From Bradyrhizobium sp. CB3481 (GTDB lineage Bacteria; Pseudomonadota; Alphaproteobacteria; Rhizobiales; Xanthobacteraceae): 64,000 nt of DNA. The notes beneath the pieces are model-generated. The model was not told the DNA's origin and made no database searches. It saw only the letters and a list, made by a program, of their open reading frames with translations. This document shows positions 48,087 to 56,624 of this stretch, piece by piece; within the stretch, counting starts at the first letter, position 1; each line of letters begins with the position of its first letter. Position numbers and translations under genes: made by a program. Location of the stretch: positions 2,500,501-2,564,500 of the forward strand of contig NZ_CP121647.1 of assembly GCF_029714305.1 (NCBI RefSeq), in the 5' to 3' direction.

Positions 48087-48887
48087 TTACGGCGTCAAGG
48101 CCGCCGTCATCGGCTCCCGCCGTTCCGGCAGCGAGGGCACGATCGTCAACGGTTTGCGTGGCACAGGCGGCGGCGTAACGTTCGGCGTCGCGTTCTTGGT
48201 CCGCCTCAATTCCGCGGGGCGCTTGACCGAGGTGATGTCGGTGAGCGGGCGGTTGAAATCCCCAGTGCGGTACATCACGAAGCCGCCATCGAAATAGGCG
48301 GCGGTGAAGCGCGGATAATACTGTACGCCCAGATTGTAGGTGGCGAAGGGCGCGACCGGCTCGAAGCGTCCGATCGGCGCCGCGATGGTTTCCTTCGCCA
48401 GGGGAACGGCAGCCATGGTGGCTGTTCCGGTCGTCAAGACGTCCTTATCGCGCTGGCTCAGCCCTTCTTCGTCCCGGGCGGAATCGGTTTGCAGCGAGGC
48501 GACCTCGAGCGCGCCGTCAGGCATCTCTGCCGCAACGGGTGGCTTGGAAAACAGCCCGAACAGGGTGTAGCCGCCGACCAGTACCGCCAGGATCAGCGAG
48601 GCTGCCATGGTGTTGGACGCGACCTTGCGCATGGTCTCGTAGGTGCGGGTCGCCGGCACCGTTTCGGGCTGCAGCGCAATGGCGAGCAGTTCGTCATAGG
48701 TGTCGCGCTGCTCGGGATCGATCAGGATGTCATAGGCGCGCACCAACTCCCTGAACCGCACCGCGGCATCAGGATTGTCGGGATTCATATCGGGATGCGT
48801 GGCCTTGGCGGCCTTGCGGAAGGCCGTCCGAAGTCCCTCGGCGTCATCGCTCGGAAGCGCTCCGAGCAGATCGTACAGCGTCCCCAT
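48087..48887 (-). CDS. J-domain protein with one membrane segment
   Basis: A 266-residue protein with a J domain at residues 1-68; the HPD tripeptide that stimulates DnaK ATPase is at 31-33. A single hydrophobic segment lies at about 94-113, and the rest is a Pro/Thr-rich tail (ending TPPPVPRKPLTIVPSLPERRE) without the Gly/Phe or zinc-finger parts of DnaJ. It is thus a class III J protein, probably at the inner membrane with the J domain in the cytosol. Its client is unknown. Confidence 0.87.
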   Translation of the reverse strand: MGTLYDLLGALPSDDAEGLRTAFRKAAKATHPDMNPDNPDAAVRFRELVRAYDILIDPEQRDTYDELLAIALQPETVPATRTYETMRKVASNTMAASLILAVLVGGYTLFGLFSKPPVAAEMPDGALEVASLQTDSARDEEGLSQRDKDVLTTGTATMAAVPLAKETIAAPIGRFEPVAPFATYNLGVQYYPRFTAAYFDGGFVMYRTGDFNRPLTDITSVKRPAELRRTKNATPNVTPPPVPRKPLTIVPSLPERREPMTAALTP

Positions 48888-49289
48888 TGGTGGTACTCGC
48901 GACTATTTCCCCCTCAGAGGTCCCCCGCCGCGGAGCCTCCGATTGACGACACTTAATCTAATGAAAAACTTCAAGGCGGTAGAATGATCCCCTTGTGGCA
49001 AAAGCAAGCCAACAGGGATCGCCGTTAACCATATGATGCCGCGAAGCTATTCGGCCTAGCCTAGCAGGCCCCCGCGGAAGGTTCCAGTCCCGAGTTCCAT
49101 CACAAACGGGCGATCCCCTTGAACGACCCGTCCGTCTGAATGGCGGTGAGCAAGACCTTGGGAGGCGCACCCCCGGTCTTCGCCGACGGCGATGAGGCTT
49201 CCGCCGATATCGAACCGTTGTTTTCAATCGTGCGATCCTTTTACCTTGTCTGAAAAACCAGATGGATCGCGCCCAGGAGCGCCTCAGGC
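48888..49289. other. 402-bp gap without a confident gene
   Basis: Upstream region shared by the J-domain gene (minus) and the LanC-like gene (plus). A 37-codon frame, ATG 49140 to TGA 49253, lacks a clear ribosome site and has no Cys. No terminator or known RNA motif was recognised. Base composition is less GC-rich than neighbouring genes. Confidence 0.5.
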
Positions 49290-50483
49290 ATGATTGTCCT
49301 CGGTCGTCATCGCGCGCTTGCACACGACACCTGGAATGAGCTCGCTGTCCGCACTGCAATCGAGGAGATTGCGGCCGATGCCGTCGCCCATTTCGATCCG
49401 GACACGTTCTGGCCGGCGCACCCCAGTGATGACGGAGTGGCAGACGGCGATCCCAGTCTCTACTGGGGCGCGGCCGGTGTTGTCTGGGCGCTGGACTATC
49501 TGCATCGCATCGAGGCTATCAGCGTTACCGAAGACTTTCGCCCCGTGCTGCCAAAGCTTCTGGAGCGGACGATCGCTGCTTTCGAAAGTCGTTCGCCTAC
49601 CGGTTACGCGAAGCACGGCTCGCTGCTCTTCGGCGACATGGGTACGGCCCTTGTCGCCATGCGCCTGGCGCCCAGGCCGATCCTGGCTGATCTGGTTCAT
49701 CGGCGCGCAGAAGCAAACATGGAGCTGCCGATCCGGGAGCTGATGTGGGGTATGCCCGGGTCCATGCTGGCCGCCATCCACATGGCCGGGATGACGGGGG
49801 AAGCGCGCTGGCGGGGCCTGTTCGAAGCGCAGGCGGCCCGGCTGCTGGCCGATCTGGGGGACACGCCGCAAGGTCAACTCTGGACACAGGATCTTTACGG
49901 CGCCAACGACCGCTGGCTTGGACCCGTTCACGGTTTTGCCGGCAATGTCATCCCGCTATTGCGCGGGTGGGATTGGTTGACATCGGCGCAGCAGGCAGAG
50001 GTGGCCGAGTTTGTGCCGAAGACGCTCGCCGCGAATGCGTGGCGGTCTGAAGTTGGGACCACGTGGGGCGCGAGAAGCAAGCGCGAGATGCCGCCAAGGA
50101 TGTGTCAGCACTGTCACGGTGCGCCGGGCATGGTGACGGTCTTTGCAGATGCGCCATTCGCTACCTCCGAATTTGACGCGCTCTTGTTGGATGCTGGTCG
50201 CTTCACCTGGACCGCCGGACCGCTGACCAAGGGCTCCAACCTTTGTCACGGCACGGGCGGAAACGGCTACGCATTCCTCAAGCTCTATCGCCGCACCAAG
50301 GATCGGATCTGGCTCGACCGCGCACGCCAATTCGCGATGACGGCCATCGTCCAGCATCGCGGCGCGCAGATGGCCGTTGGCCGCGGACGGTATTCGCTTT
50401 GGACCGGCGACGTCGGCCTTGCAATCTACCTGTGGGACTGCATCACCGCGGAGCCTCGTTTCCCGACCATCGACGTATTCTGA
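49290..50483 (+). CDS. Orphan LanC-like (lanthionine synthetase C-fold) protein
   Basis: A 397-residue alpha/alpha-barrel protein. The zinc triad of LanC enzymes is visible as C275 (in CQHCHGAPG), C319 and H320 (in NLCHGTGGNGYAF), and the conserved active-site His is H214 in GPVHGFAGN. Repeating GxxG turns (SLYWGAAGVVWAL, LMWGMPGSMLAAIHM) match the barrel. ATG 49290 has AGGAG nine bases upstream. No lanthipeptide precursor, dehydratase (LanB/LanM), protease or exporter lies nearby. Stand-alone bacterial and eukaryotic LANCL proteins act in thioether (glutathione-adduct or dehydroamino acid) chemistry; that may apply here. A small gene follows after 97 bp. Confidence 0.88.
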   Translation: MIVLGRHRALAHDTWNELAVRTAIEEIAADAVAHFDPDTFWPAHPSDDGVADGDPSLYWGAAGVVWALDYLHRIEAISVTEDFRPVLPKLLERTIAAFESRSPTGYAKHGSLLFGDMGTALVAMRLAPRPILADLVHRRAEANMELPIRELMWGMPGSMLAAIHMAGMTGEARWRGLFEAQAARLLADLGDTPQGQLWTQDLYGANDRWLGPVHGFAGNVIPLLRGWDWLTSAQQAEVAEFVPKTLAANAWRSEVGTTWGARSKREMPPRMCQHCHGAPGMVTVFADAPFATSEFDALLLDAGRFTWTAGPLTKGSNLCHGTGGNGYAFLKLYRRTKDRIWLDRARQFAMTAIVQHRGAQMAVGRGRYSLWTGDVGLAIYLWDCITAEPRFPTIDVF

Positions 50484-50580
50484 TCCGAATGCGACGACAC
50501 ATCAGCGTTGGGGCTTTGTCTTGAATGACTTCCTGCCGGGCAATAGATTAACGGCAGGCCAACTTTCGGAGCGCGTCCAT

Positions 50581-50943
50581 ATGGCGTTGGATTTACTTCG
50601 TGCCGGATACGCAACGCTGGAATACGAAATCGCCGAGGAGCGGGTGTCGGCGCTCGGGCGGCTTGGGCGGCGGCTGGAGGCCGCGCTGGCGGCACTCGCC
50701 GCATGCCCGCGGACGACCACTTCCGATCGAAACATCTGGGATAGTCTGGTCGAGCAGGCGGGATATGCGCTGTGGCTCTTCGTCGTGCAACGCGAAGCCT
50801 GCGGCCTGAACAAGATCGATCACGTGATAAAGGTCTATCGGGTACCGGACGAGGTGGTTGCGCGCATGGGGCCACTGGCGAGGCCGAGCGGCCATCCGGC
50901 GAAGACCAAAGGGGCTGAGGCAGCGCTGCCGCCAATGTTCTGA
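50581..50943 (+). CDS. Small helical conserved protein (DUF6665-like)
   Basis: A 120-residue protein, largely helical: MALDLLRAGYATLEYEIAEE, then RVSALGRLGRRLEAALAAL, and LWLFVVQREACGLNKIDHV. The pattern VQREACGL...VYRVPDEVVARMG resembles a domain of unknown function (DUF6665) as I recall it. ATG 50581 was chosen for CGGAG nine bases upstream; a longer frame reads into the LanC-like gene end. It lies downstream of the LanC-like gene on the same strand and may be cotranscribed. Confidence 0.65.
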   Translation: MALDLLRAGYATLEYEIAEERVSALGRLGRRLEAALAALAACPRTTTSDRNIWDSLVEQAGYALWLFVVQREACGLNKIDHVIKVYRVPDEVVARMGPLARPSGHPAKTKGAEAALPPMF

Positions 50944-50967
50944 AAGCGGCTTTTCGCGGGGGCCACC

Positions 50968-50997
50968 GAATTCGACGCCAACGAATTCGACGCCAAC
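50968..50997. repeat. Tandem 15-bp direct repeat
   Basis: GAATTCGACGCCAAC occurs twice in direct succession at 50968-50982 and 50983-50997, just after the small helical gene. It could be a recent slippage product; no role is evident. Confidence 0.8.
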
Positions 50998-51123
50998 GAT
51001 GAGATCAGGTTCAGTCGATCACCTGGCTGCCGGTCCTTGCCGGCTACTGTGCATGGGGTTGTTTTCGATATTTTGTTTTGGGCGGCCGACGGAGCATCAG
51101 GCCGGATTCGATCTCGTCATGCT

Positions 51124-52200
51124 TTAATCGACGAGCCGCGATATTCCGAGCTCATCGGCGACCTGGTCCAGCCCGCGGAGCAGCGCCGGCGCGACGGGAA
51201 TACCTGAGCTGGTCCGCTTGAGGCGCGTTTCGTGGCTGCGCTCGCCGGGCACCCAGATCCGTTCGACGCCGGGGATGCGCTGGCTGCCGCGGAAATCGCG
51301 CACCAGCGCATCGACGCTTCGCTTGAAGGTCGCGACGTCGCCGAAGGCGGCGACGTTGATCGCGGCGATCGCCTGTCCGGTGTTGGTGACGCTATCGTTG
51401 TCGTGGTTGAAGTCGATCACGTCGCGCCCCATCGCGGCGCCGCCGAGCGTGCCGGCGAGCAGGCCGATGATCATGGCGAGCCCATAGCCCTTGTAGCCGG
51501 CCTCCATGCCGCCGAGCGGGAGCAGCATGCCTTCGTCGGCGCGTTTCGGATCGGTCAGCGGCTTGCCCTCGCGATCGATCATCCAGCCCTCCGGCATGGT
51601 CTCGCCGCGCAGCGCCTTGGTCTTGACCTTGCCGTAGGCCGCGACCGTCGTCGCCATGTCGAGGACAACAGGCCGTTCCTCGCCGGCCGGGATCGCCGCC
51701 GCGATCGGGTTGGTCGACAGCAGCATGTCGAGGCCGCCCCAGGGCGGCAGATGATTGGCGTTGCCGACCGCGAAATAGAGCCCGATCATGTCGCGGGCGA
51801 GCGGCATCATGGCGTAGAGCGAGGCGGGACCGGCGTGGTTGCTGAACTGCGCGTTGACCCAGCCGATGCCGGTCGTGCGCGCCTTTTCGACCGCCATCTC
51901 GGCGGCGCGCTTCATGACGAGGTGCCCCATGCCGTTGTCGCCGTTCAGCACGGCCGTGCTGGCATGCTCGTGCACGATGTGGATGTTCGGCCGGACGTTG
52001 AAGCCGCCGGCCTTGATCCGCCTGATATATTGCGGCAGCCGGCTGACGCCGTGCCCGTCCGAACCCTGCAGGTCGGCCTGCGCCATCAGGGCCGCGACGG
52101 TTGCGGCGTCGGCCTCTGGTAAGCCGACCGCGGTGAGCGCCCGCTGAATGAAGCCTTTCAGCCGGTCAAAGGTGACAGAGATGTCGGACAGGGCGGGCAC
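51124..52200 (-). CDS. Malate/L-lactate dehydrogenase-family oxidoreductase (Ldh2/MDH2 type)
   Basis: A 358-residue enzyme. The catalytic-loop SDGHGVSRLPQYI (His at about 50 or so), VNAQFSNHAGPASLYAMM and the NAD-site TNPIAAAIPAGEERPVVLDMAT are diagnostic of the Ldh2/YbiC family, distinct from Rossmann-type lactate dehydrogenase. Members reduce 2-keto acids, or ureidoglycolate, delta-pyrroline carboxylates, or sulfolactate. No neighbouring gene tells which. It is followed after 60 bp on the far side of its start by a repeat-free gap and the Lrp-like gene on the same strand upstream. Confidence 0.88.
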   Translation of the reverse strand: MPALSDISVTFDRLKGFIQRALTAVGLPEADAATVAALMAQADLQGSDGHGVSRLPQYIRRIKAGGFNVRPNIHIVHEHASTAVLNGDNGMGHLVMKRAAEMAVEKARTTGIGWVNAQFSNHAGPASLYAMMPLARDMIGLYFAVGNANHLPPWGGLDMLLSTNPIAAAIPAGEERPVVLDMATTVAAYGKVKTKALRGETMPEGWMIDREGKPLTDPKRADEGMLLPLGGMEAGYKGYGLAMIIGLLAGTLGGAAMGRDVIDFNHDNDSVTNTGQAIAAINVAAFGDVATFKRSVDALVRDFRGSQRIPGVERIWVPGERSHETRLKRTSSGIPVAPALLRGLDQVADELGISRLVD

Positions 52201-52261
52201 TCCATGAGGGCGCGCGCATGGCCGCGCGCCGGATAAGTCAGGGCAGGTGAGGCCGCCGCTG

Positions 52262-52507
52262 TTAGCCGGTGCCGAAGGCCTTGAAGGTGATGATGGTGTG
52301 GGTGTCCTGGATGCCCGGAATCACCTGCACCTTCTCGTTGACGAAATGGCCGATATCGGTGTCGTTATCGACGTAGAACTTGACCAGAAGATCATAGTCG
52401 CCGGCGGTGGAGTAGATCTCCGAGGCGATCTCAGCCTCCGCAAGCGCATTGGCGACGGCGTAGGACTGGCCGAGCTTGCATTTGAACTGGACGAAGAAGG
52501 GAACCAT
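52262..52507 (-). CDS. Stand-alone Lrp/AsnC ligand-binding (RAM) domain protein
   Basis: An 81-residue protein with only the alpha/beta sandwich of Lrp-type regulators: MVPFFVQFKCKLGQSYAVAN, then EIYSTAGDYDLLVKFYV and NEKVQVIPGIQDTHTIITF. The DNA-binding helix-turn-helix is absent. The start at 52507 (GGAG nine bases before it) was preferred over a longer frame to 52564. Such proteins bind amino acids and form ring oligomers; they may modulate full-length Lrp proteins. It lies just upstream of the Ldh2-type gene, same strand, with 61 bp between. Confidence 0.86.
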   Translation of the reverse strand: MVPFFVQFKCKLGQSYAVANALAEAEIASEIYSTAGDYDLLVKFYVDNDTDIGHFVNEKVQVIPGIQDTHTIITFKAFGTG

Positions 52508-52622
52508 CGCTGTCGTCTCCGAATAGGTTGACCCCAATAGGCCAAAAACCGCCGATAATGGCAAGCCAGCTTGCTGCCGGCGGGAGGGCGCGTTACTTCT
52601 ACCGGACCAGACCTGCTTAAAA

Positions 52623-52722
52623 CCTCATCCTGAGGAGCCCGCGGCGCGGGCGTCTCGAAGGATGCAGGCCACCGACGGGGCCTCATGGTTCGAGATGCGC
52701 TTCGCGCTCCTCACCATGAGGG
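52623..52722. repeat. Palindromic repeat, CCTCATCCTGAGGAGC family
   Basis: A 100-bp element with CCTCATCCTGAGGAGCCCGC at one end and CTCCTCACCATGAGG at the other, and CGTCTCGAAGGATG / CATGGTTCGAGATGCG as inner blocks. A second copy in the opposite orientation is at 57888-57987. It lies just before thiD. Confidence 0.85.
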
Positions 52723-52744
52723 GCAAGCATTCCACGAGACTTTA

Positions 52745-53545
52745 ATGACAACGCCGATTGCACTGACCATCGCGGGCTCCGATTCTTCAGGCGGCGCCGG
52801 CATTCAGGCGGATCTGAAGTCGTTTGCCGCACTCGGCGTCTACGGCGCCTCCGTGATTACGGCGCTGACCGCGCAGAACACGCAAGGCGTCAGCGGCATC
52901 CACCAGGTACCTGCCGAATTCGTCACCGCGCAGATCGATGCGGTGTTTTCCGATCTGGCCATCGGCGCTGTCAAGATCGGTATGGTGGCGCATCCGCCTG
53001 TCATCGATGCCATCGCGGCGGGCCTCAAGCGGTGGGCGCCGAAACACGTCGTGCTTGATCCCGTCATGGTTGCAACCTCGGGCGACCGTCTGCTCGCCGC
53101 GGAGGCGGTCGATGCGCTGCGAACCAGGCTGATCCCATTGGCCTCGGTGATCACGCCGAACCTGCCGGAAGCCGCCGCCTTGCTCGACGAGCCGATGGCG
53201 CAGGACGCGGCTGCGATTGCAAGTCAGGGCCAGCGGCTGCTCGTCTTGGGATGCGCCGCCGTGCTGATCAAGGGCGGTCATGGCGAGAGCCCTGAAAGCA
53301 CCGACTATCTCTGCACTTCCAGCGGCACAATCGCGTTGGCCGCGAAACGTATCGCGACCAAGAACACCCATGGCACCGGCTGCTCATTGTCCTCGGCGAT
53401 TGCCGCAGGGCTCGCCAAGGGCGAGGGCATGGAGAGCGCCGTGCGCAATGCCAAGGCCTGGCTCACCGCCGCCATCGCCGCCGCAGACCGCTTCAGCGTC
53501 GGGCACGGGCACGGTCCGGTCCATCATTTTCACAAGTTCTACTGA
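52745..53545 (+). CDS. thiD: Hydroxymethylpyrimidine / phosphomethylpyrimidine kinase
   Basis: A 266-residue ribokinase-fold enzyme that phosphorylates HMP and HMP-P in thiamine synthesis. N-terminal TIAGSDSSGGAGIQADLKSF and LTAQNTQGV, then DPVMVATSGDRLL, and the anion hole NTHGTGCSLSSAIAA are the family set. ATG 52745 is the family start; the longer frame would read the repeat at 52623. No other thi genes are near. Confidence 0.94.
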   Translation: MTTPIALTIAGSDSSGGAGIQADLKSFAALGVYGASVITALTAQNTQGVSGIHQVPAEFVTAQIDAVFSDLAIGAVKIGMVAHPPVIDAIAAGLKRWAPKHVVLDPVMVATSGDRLLAAEAVDALRTRLIPLASVITPNLPEAAALLDEPMAQDAAAIASQGQRLLVLGCAAVLIKGGHGESPESTDYLCTSSGTIALAAKRIATKNTHGTGCSLSSAIAAGLAKGEGMESAVRNAKAWLTAAIAAADRFSVGHGHGPVHHFHKFY

Positions 53546-53667
53546 AACCTGTTCCCGCATCGCCGCCTTTGCGGGGACGACCGGCGCGGTGCATCCATGT
53601 TTATCTTGCACTGCGGCAAAAAAATTGCACACTCGGGACCGCCGGGTAGTTTCTGAGGTGCGAGCCT

Positions 53668-56454
53668 ATGACCATGCCGTCCCAGACCGAGATCCGGTCC
53701 AATCGCAGCGACGAGGCGCTGGCGCTGGAGGAGGATGCCCGGCTGCGGACCGATATCCGCCTGCTCGGGCGCATTCTCGGCGATACCGTCCGCGACCAGG
53801 AGGGCGCCGACGTCTTCGACCTCGTTGAGCGCATCAGGCAGACCTCGATCCGGTTTCACCGCGACGAAGACAAGCTGGCGCGGCGCGAGCTGGAAACCAT
53901 CCTCGACAGCATGTCGACTGCCGATACCGTGCGGATCGTCCGCGCCTTCAGCTATTTCTCGCACCTCGCCAACATCGCCGAGGACCAGAACAACATCCGC
54001 CAGATGCGTGGCCGGGGTCCGGCCGGGCCGCGGCCGAGCACGCTGACGCAGACGCTGGCGCATGCCAAGGCGGCCGGCATTGGCGCCGCCGAGCTGCGCC
54101 GCTTCTTCGGGAATGCACAGGTCAGCCCGGTCCTGACCGCGCATCCGACCGAGGTCCGGCGCAAGAGCACGATGGACCGCGAGATGGAGATCGCCGCGCT
54201 GCTCGACCGGCGCGAACGGGTGCAGCTTACGCCGGAAGAGGCCGAGGCCTGCGACGAGCAGCTCCGCCGTGCCGTGCTGACGCTGTGGCAGACCAACCTG
54301 CTGCGCCGGACCAAGCTGAACGTGCTGGACGAAGTTTCCAACGGCCTGTCGTTCTACGACTACACCTTCCTGCACGAGGTGCCGCGGCTGCATTGCGCGC
54401 TGGAAGACCGCTTGAACCAGAAGGAGGGCGGCGGCGCGCCGGGCGAGTTGGCATCATTCCTGACCATGGGAAGCTGGATCGGCGGCGACCGCGACGGCAA
54501 TCCCTTTGTCACGGCCGACGTGATGCGCGGCACGCTGCGCCTGCAATCGAGCCGCATCATGAGCTTCTATCTGGAAGAGCTGCATGTGCTCGGGTCGGAA
54601 TTGTCGCTGGCGGCGCATCTTGCCGATGTCTCCGACGAGCTGCGCGCGCTGGCCGAGCGTTCGCCGGATACTTCGCCGCACCGGAGCGGCGAGCCGTATC
54701 GCCTTGCGGTGTCGGGTATCTATGCAAGGCTGACGGCGACCGCGCTGCGGCTCGAGGTCGAGACCACGCGCCGGCCGGTCGGCGAGGCCGCGCCCTATGG
54801 AAGCGTGAAGGAATTCAAGGCTGATCTCGACGTGCTCGACCGTTCGCTGATCGCCAATAATTCCGGCGTGATCGCGCGCGGGCGGCTGCGGTTGCTCCGC
54901 CGCGCCGTCGACTGCTTCGGTTTCCATCTCGCCCGGCTCGACATCAGGCAGAACTCCGCGGTGCATGAGCGTACCGTGGCCGAGCTGTTCGATGCGGCGA
55001 TATCAGGCATGTCCTACATGGACTTGAGCGAGGAGGCGCGCATCAATCTGCTGCTCGGCGAGCTGCGCAGCGCAAGACCGCTCAGCTCGGCTTTCGTCAA
55101 ATACAGCGAGGAGACGCAAGGCGAACTCGCGGTGTTTCGTGCCGTGGCGGAAGCGCATGCGCGGTTCGGCCCCGACGTGATCCACCAATGCATCATCTCG
55201 ATGTGCAAGGGCATGTCCGACATGCTGGAGGTGGCGGTGCTGCTCAAGGAAGTCGGGTTGATCAACCCGTCCGGCCGCAGCGCCATCAACATCGTGCCGC
55301 TGTTCGAGACGATCGAGGATCTGCAGGCCTCCTCCGGCATCATGGACCGGATGTTGTCGCTGCATGATTACCGCCGTCTGGTGGACAGCCGCGGCGGCAT
55401 TCAGGAGGTGATGCTCGGCTATTCCGACAGCAACAAGGATGGCGGCTTCGTCACCTCGGGCTGGGAGCTTTACAAGGCCGAAATCGGGCTGGTCGAGGTG
55501 TTCGAGCGCCACCACGTGCGGCTGCGCCTGTTCCACGGCCGCGGCGGCTCGGTCGGCCGCGGCGGCGGGCCTTCCTATGATGCCATCATCGCGCAGCCCG
55601 GCGGCGCGGTGAATGGCCAGATCCGCATCACCGAGCAGGGCGAAATCATCTCCAGCAAATATTCCAACCCGGAAGTCGGCCGCAGCAATCTGGAGATCCT
55701 TGCCGCCGCCACGCTGGAAGCGAGCCTGCTGCATCCGCGCCAGAGTGCGCCGCGGAAGGAGTATTTGACCGCGATGGAGCAATTGTCGGCGCTCGCCTTC
55801 AAGGCCTATCGCGGGCTGGTCTACGAGACCAAAGGCTTTGCCGATTATTTCTGGGGCTCCACCGTCATCACCGAAATCTCGACGCTCAACATCGGCAGCC
55901 GCCCGGCGTCGCGCAAGAAGACCCGCGAGATCGAGGACCTGCGCGCCATTCCCTGGGTGTTCAGCTGGGCGCAGTGCCGGCTGATGCTGCCGGGCTGGTA
56001 CGGTTTCGGTTCGGCGGTGGAAACCTGGATCGCGGAGCATCCGGAGCAGGGCATGCCGTTCCTGCAGGAGCTTTACCGCGAATGGCCGTTCTTCCGCACG
56101 CTCTTGTCGAACATGGACATGGTGCTCGCCAAGAGCTCGATCGCGATCGCCTCGCGCTATGCCGAGCTGGTGCCCGACGTGAAGCTGCGCGACAGCATTT
56201 TTGGCCGCATTCGCCGCGAGTGGCATGCCTCGATCGAGACCCTGCTCGACATCATGGGCCATGAGCGGCTGTTGCAGGGCAACCCGCTGCTGGAACGCTC
56301 GATCCGCAACCGCTTCCCCTATCTCGATCCGCTCAACCACGTGCAGGTCGAGCTGTTGAAGGAGCACCGCGCGCAGAACCCGGACGAGCAGGTGCTGCGC
56401 GGGATTCAGCTCACGATCAACGGGATTTCGGCGGGGTTGCGCAACAGCGGGTGA
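53668..56454 (+). CDS. ppc: Phosphoenolpyruvate carboxylase
   Basis: A 928-residue anaplerotic enzyme that forms oxaloacetate from PEP and bicarbonate. H159 lies in [14 protein letters not shown]590 in [13 protein letters not shown] and [19 protein letters not shown] is the mobile catalytic loop. The C-terminus is [11 protein letters not shown], slightly different from the usual QNTG tail. The length matches bacterial PEPC. ATG at 53668; a second ATG two codons later is possible. The gene stands alone between thiD and a repeat, as in related genomes. Confidence 0.96.
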   Translation: MTMPSQTEIRSNRSDEALALEEDARLRTDIRLLGRILGDTVRDQEGADVFDLVERIRQTSIRFHRDEDKLARRELETILDSMSTADTVRIVRAFSYFSHLANIAEDQNNIRQMRGRGPAGPRPSTLTQTLAHAKAAGIGAAELRRFFGNAQVSPVLTAHPTEVRRKSTMDREMEIAALLDRRERVQLTPEEAEACDEQLRRAVLTLWQTNLLRRTKLNVLDEVSNGLSFYDYTFLHEVPRLHCALEDRLNQKEGGGAPGELASFLTMGSWIGGDRDGNPFVTADVMRGTLRLQSSRIMSFYLEELHVLGSELSLAAHLADVSDELRALAERSPDTSPHRSGEPYRLAVSGIYARLTATALRLEVETTRRPVGEAAPYGSVKEFKADLDVLDRSLIANNSGVIARGRLRLLRRAVDCFGFHLARLDIRQNSAVHERTVAELFDAAISGMSYMDLSEEARINLLLGELRSARPLSSAFVKYSEETQGELAVFRAVAEAHARFGPDVIHQCIISMCKGMSDMLEVAVLLKEVGLINPSGRSAINIVPLFETIEDLQASSGIMDRMLSLHDYRRLVDSRGGIQEVMLGYSDSNKDGGFVTSGWELYKAEIGLVEVFERHHVRLRLFHGRGGSVGRGGGPSYDAIIAQPGGAVNGQIRITEQGEIISSKYSNPEVGRSNLEILAAATLEASLLHPRQSAPRKEYLTAMEQLSALAFKAYRGLVYETKGFADYFWGSTVITEISTLNIGSRPASRKKTREIEDLRAIPWVFSWAQCRLMLPGWYGFGSAVETWIAEHPEQGMPFLQELYREWPFFRTLLSNMDMVLAKSSIAIASRYAELVPDVKLRDSIFGRIRREWHASIETLLDIMGHERLLQGNPLLERSIRNRFPYLDPLNHVQVELLKEHRAQNPDEQVLRGIQLTINGISAGLRNSG

Positions 56455-56473
56455 GGGGCGCCATTCCCTCCGC

Positions 56474-56592
56474 CGTCGTCCCGGCGAACGCCGGGACCCA
56501 TACCGCGTGATCTTTCAGTAAGGCAGGATGGGAGACATCATCCTCCTACAATAGAACCCTGTGGTTATGGGTCCCCGCGTGCGCGGGGACGA
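56474..56592. repeat. Palindromic repeat, GTCGTCCCGGCGAACGCCGGG family
   Basis: The left half CGTCGTCCCGGCGAACGCCG followed by GGACCCATA faces TATGGGTCCCCGCGTGCGCG and GGGACGAC at the right. The same unit is at 62980-63100. It lies between ppc and the lactonase-like gene and probably forms a stable hairpin at both mRNA 3' ends. Confidence 0.87.
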
Positions 56593-56624
56593 CTCGTGGT
56601 GGGCGCTCAACAACTACAGGCCCC

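Noticed and set aside
49262..49339. 25-codon frame with two Cys and several Ser overlapping the LanC-like start, as a lanthipeptide precursor
   Set aside because: It overlaps the LanC-like coding start in another frame, has no ribosome site or leader, and the composition is a chance effect.
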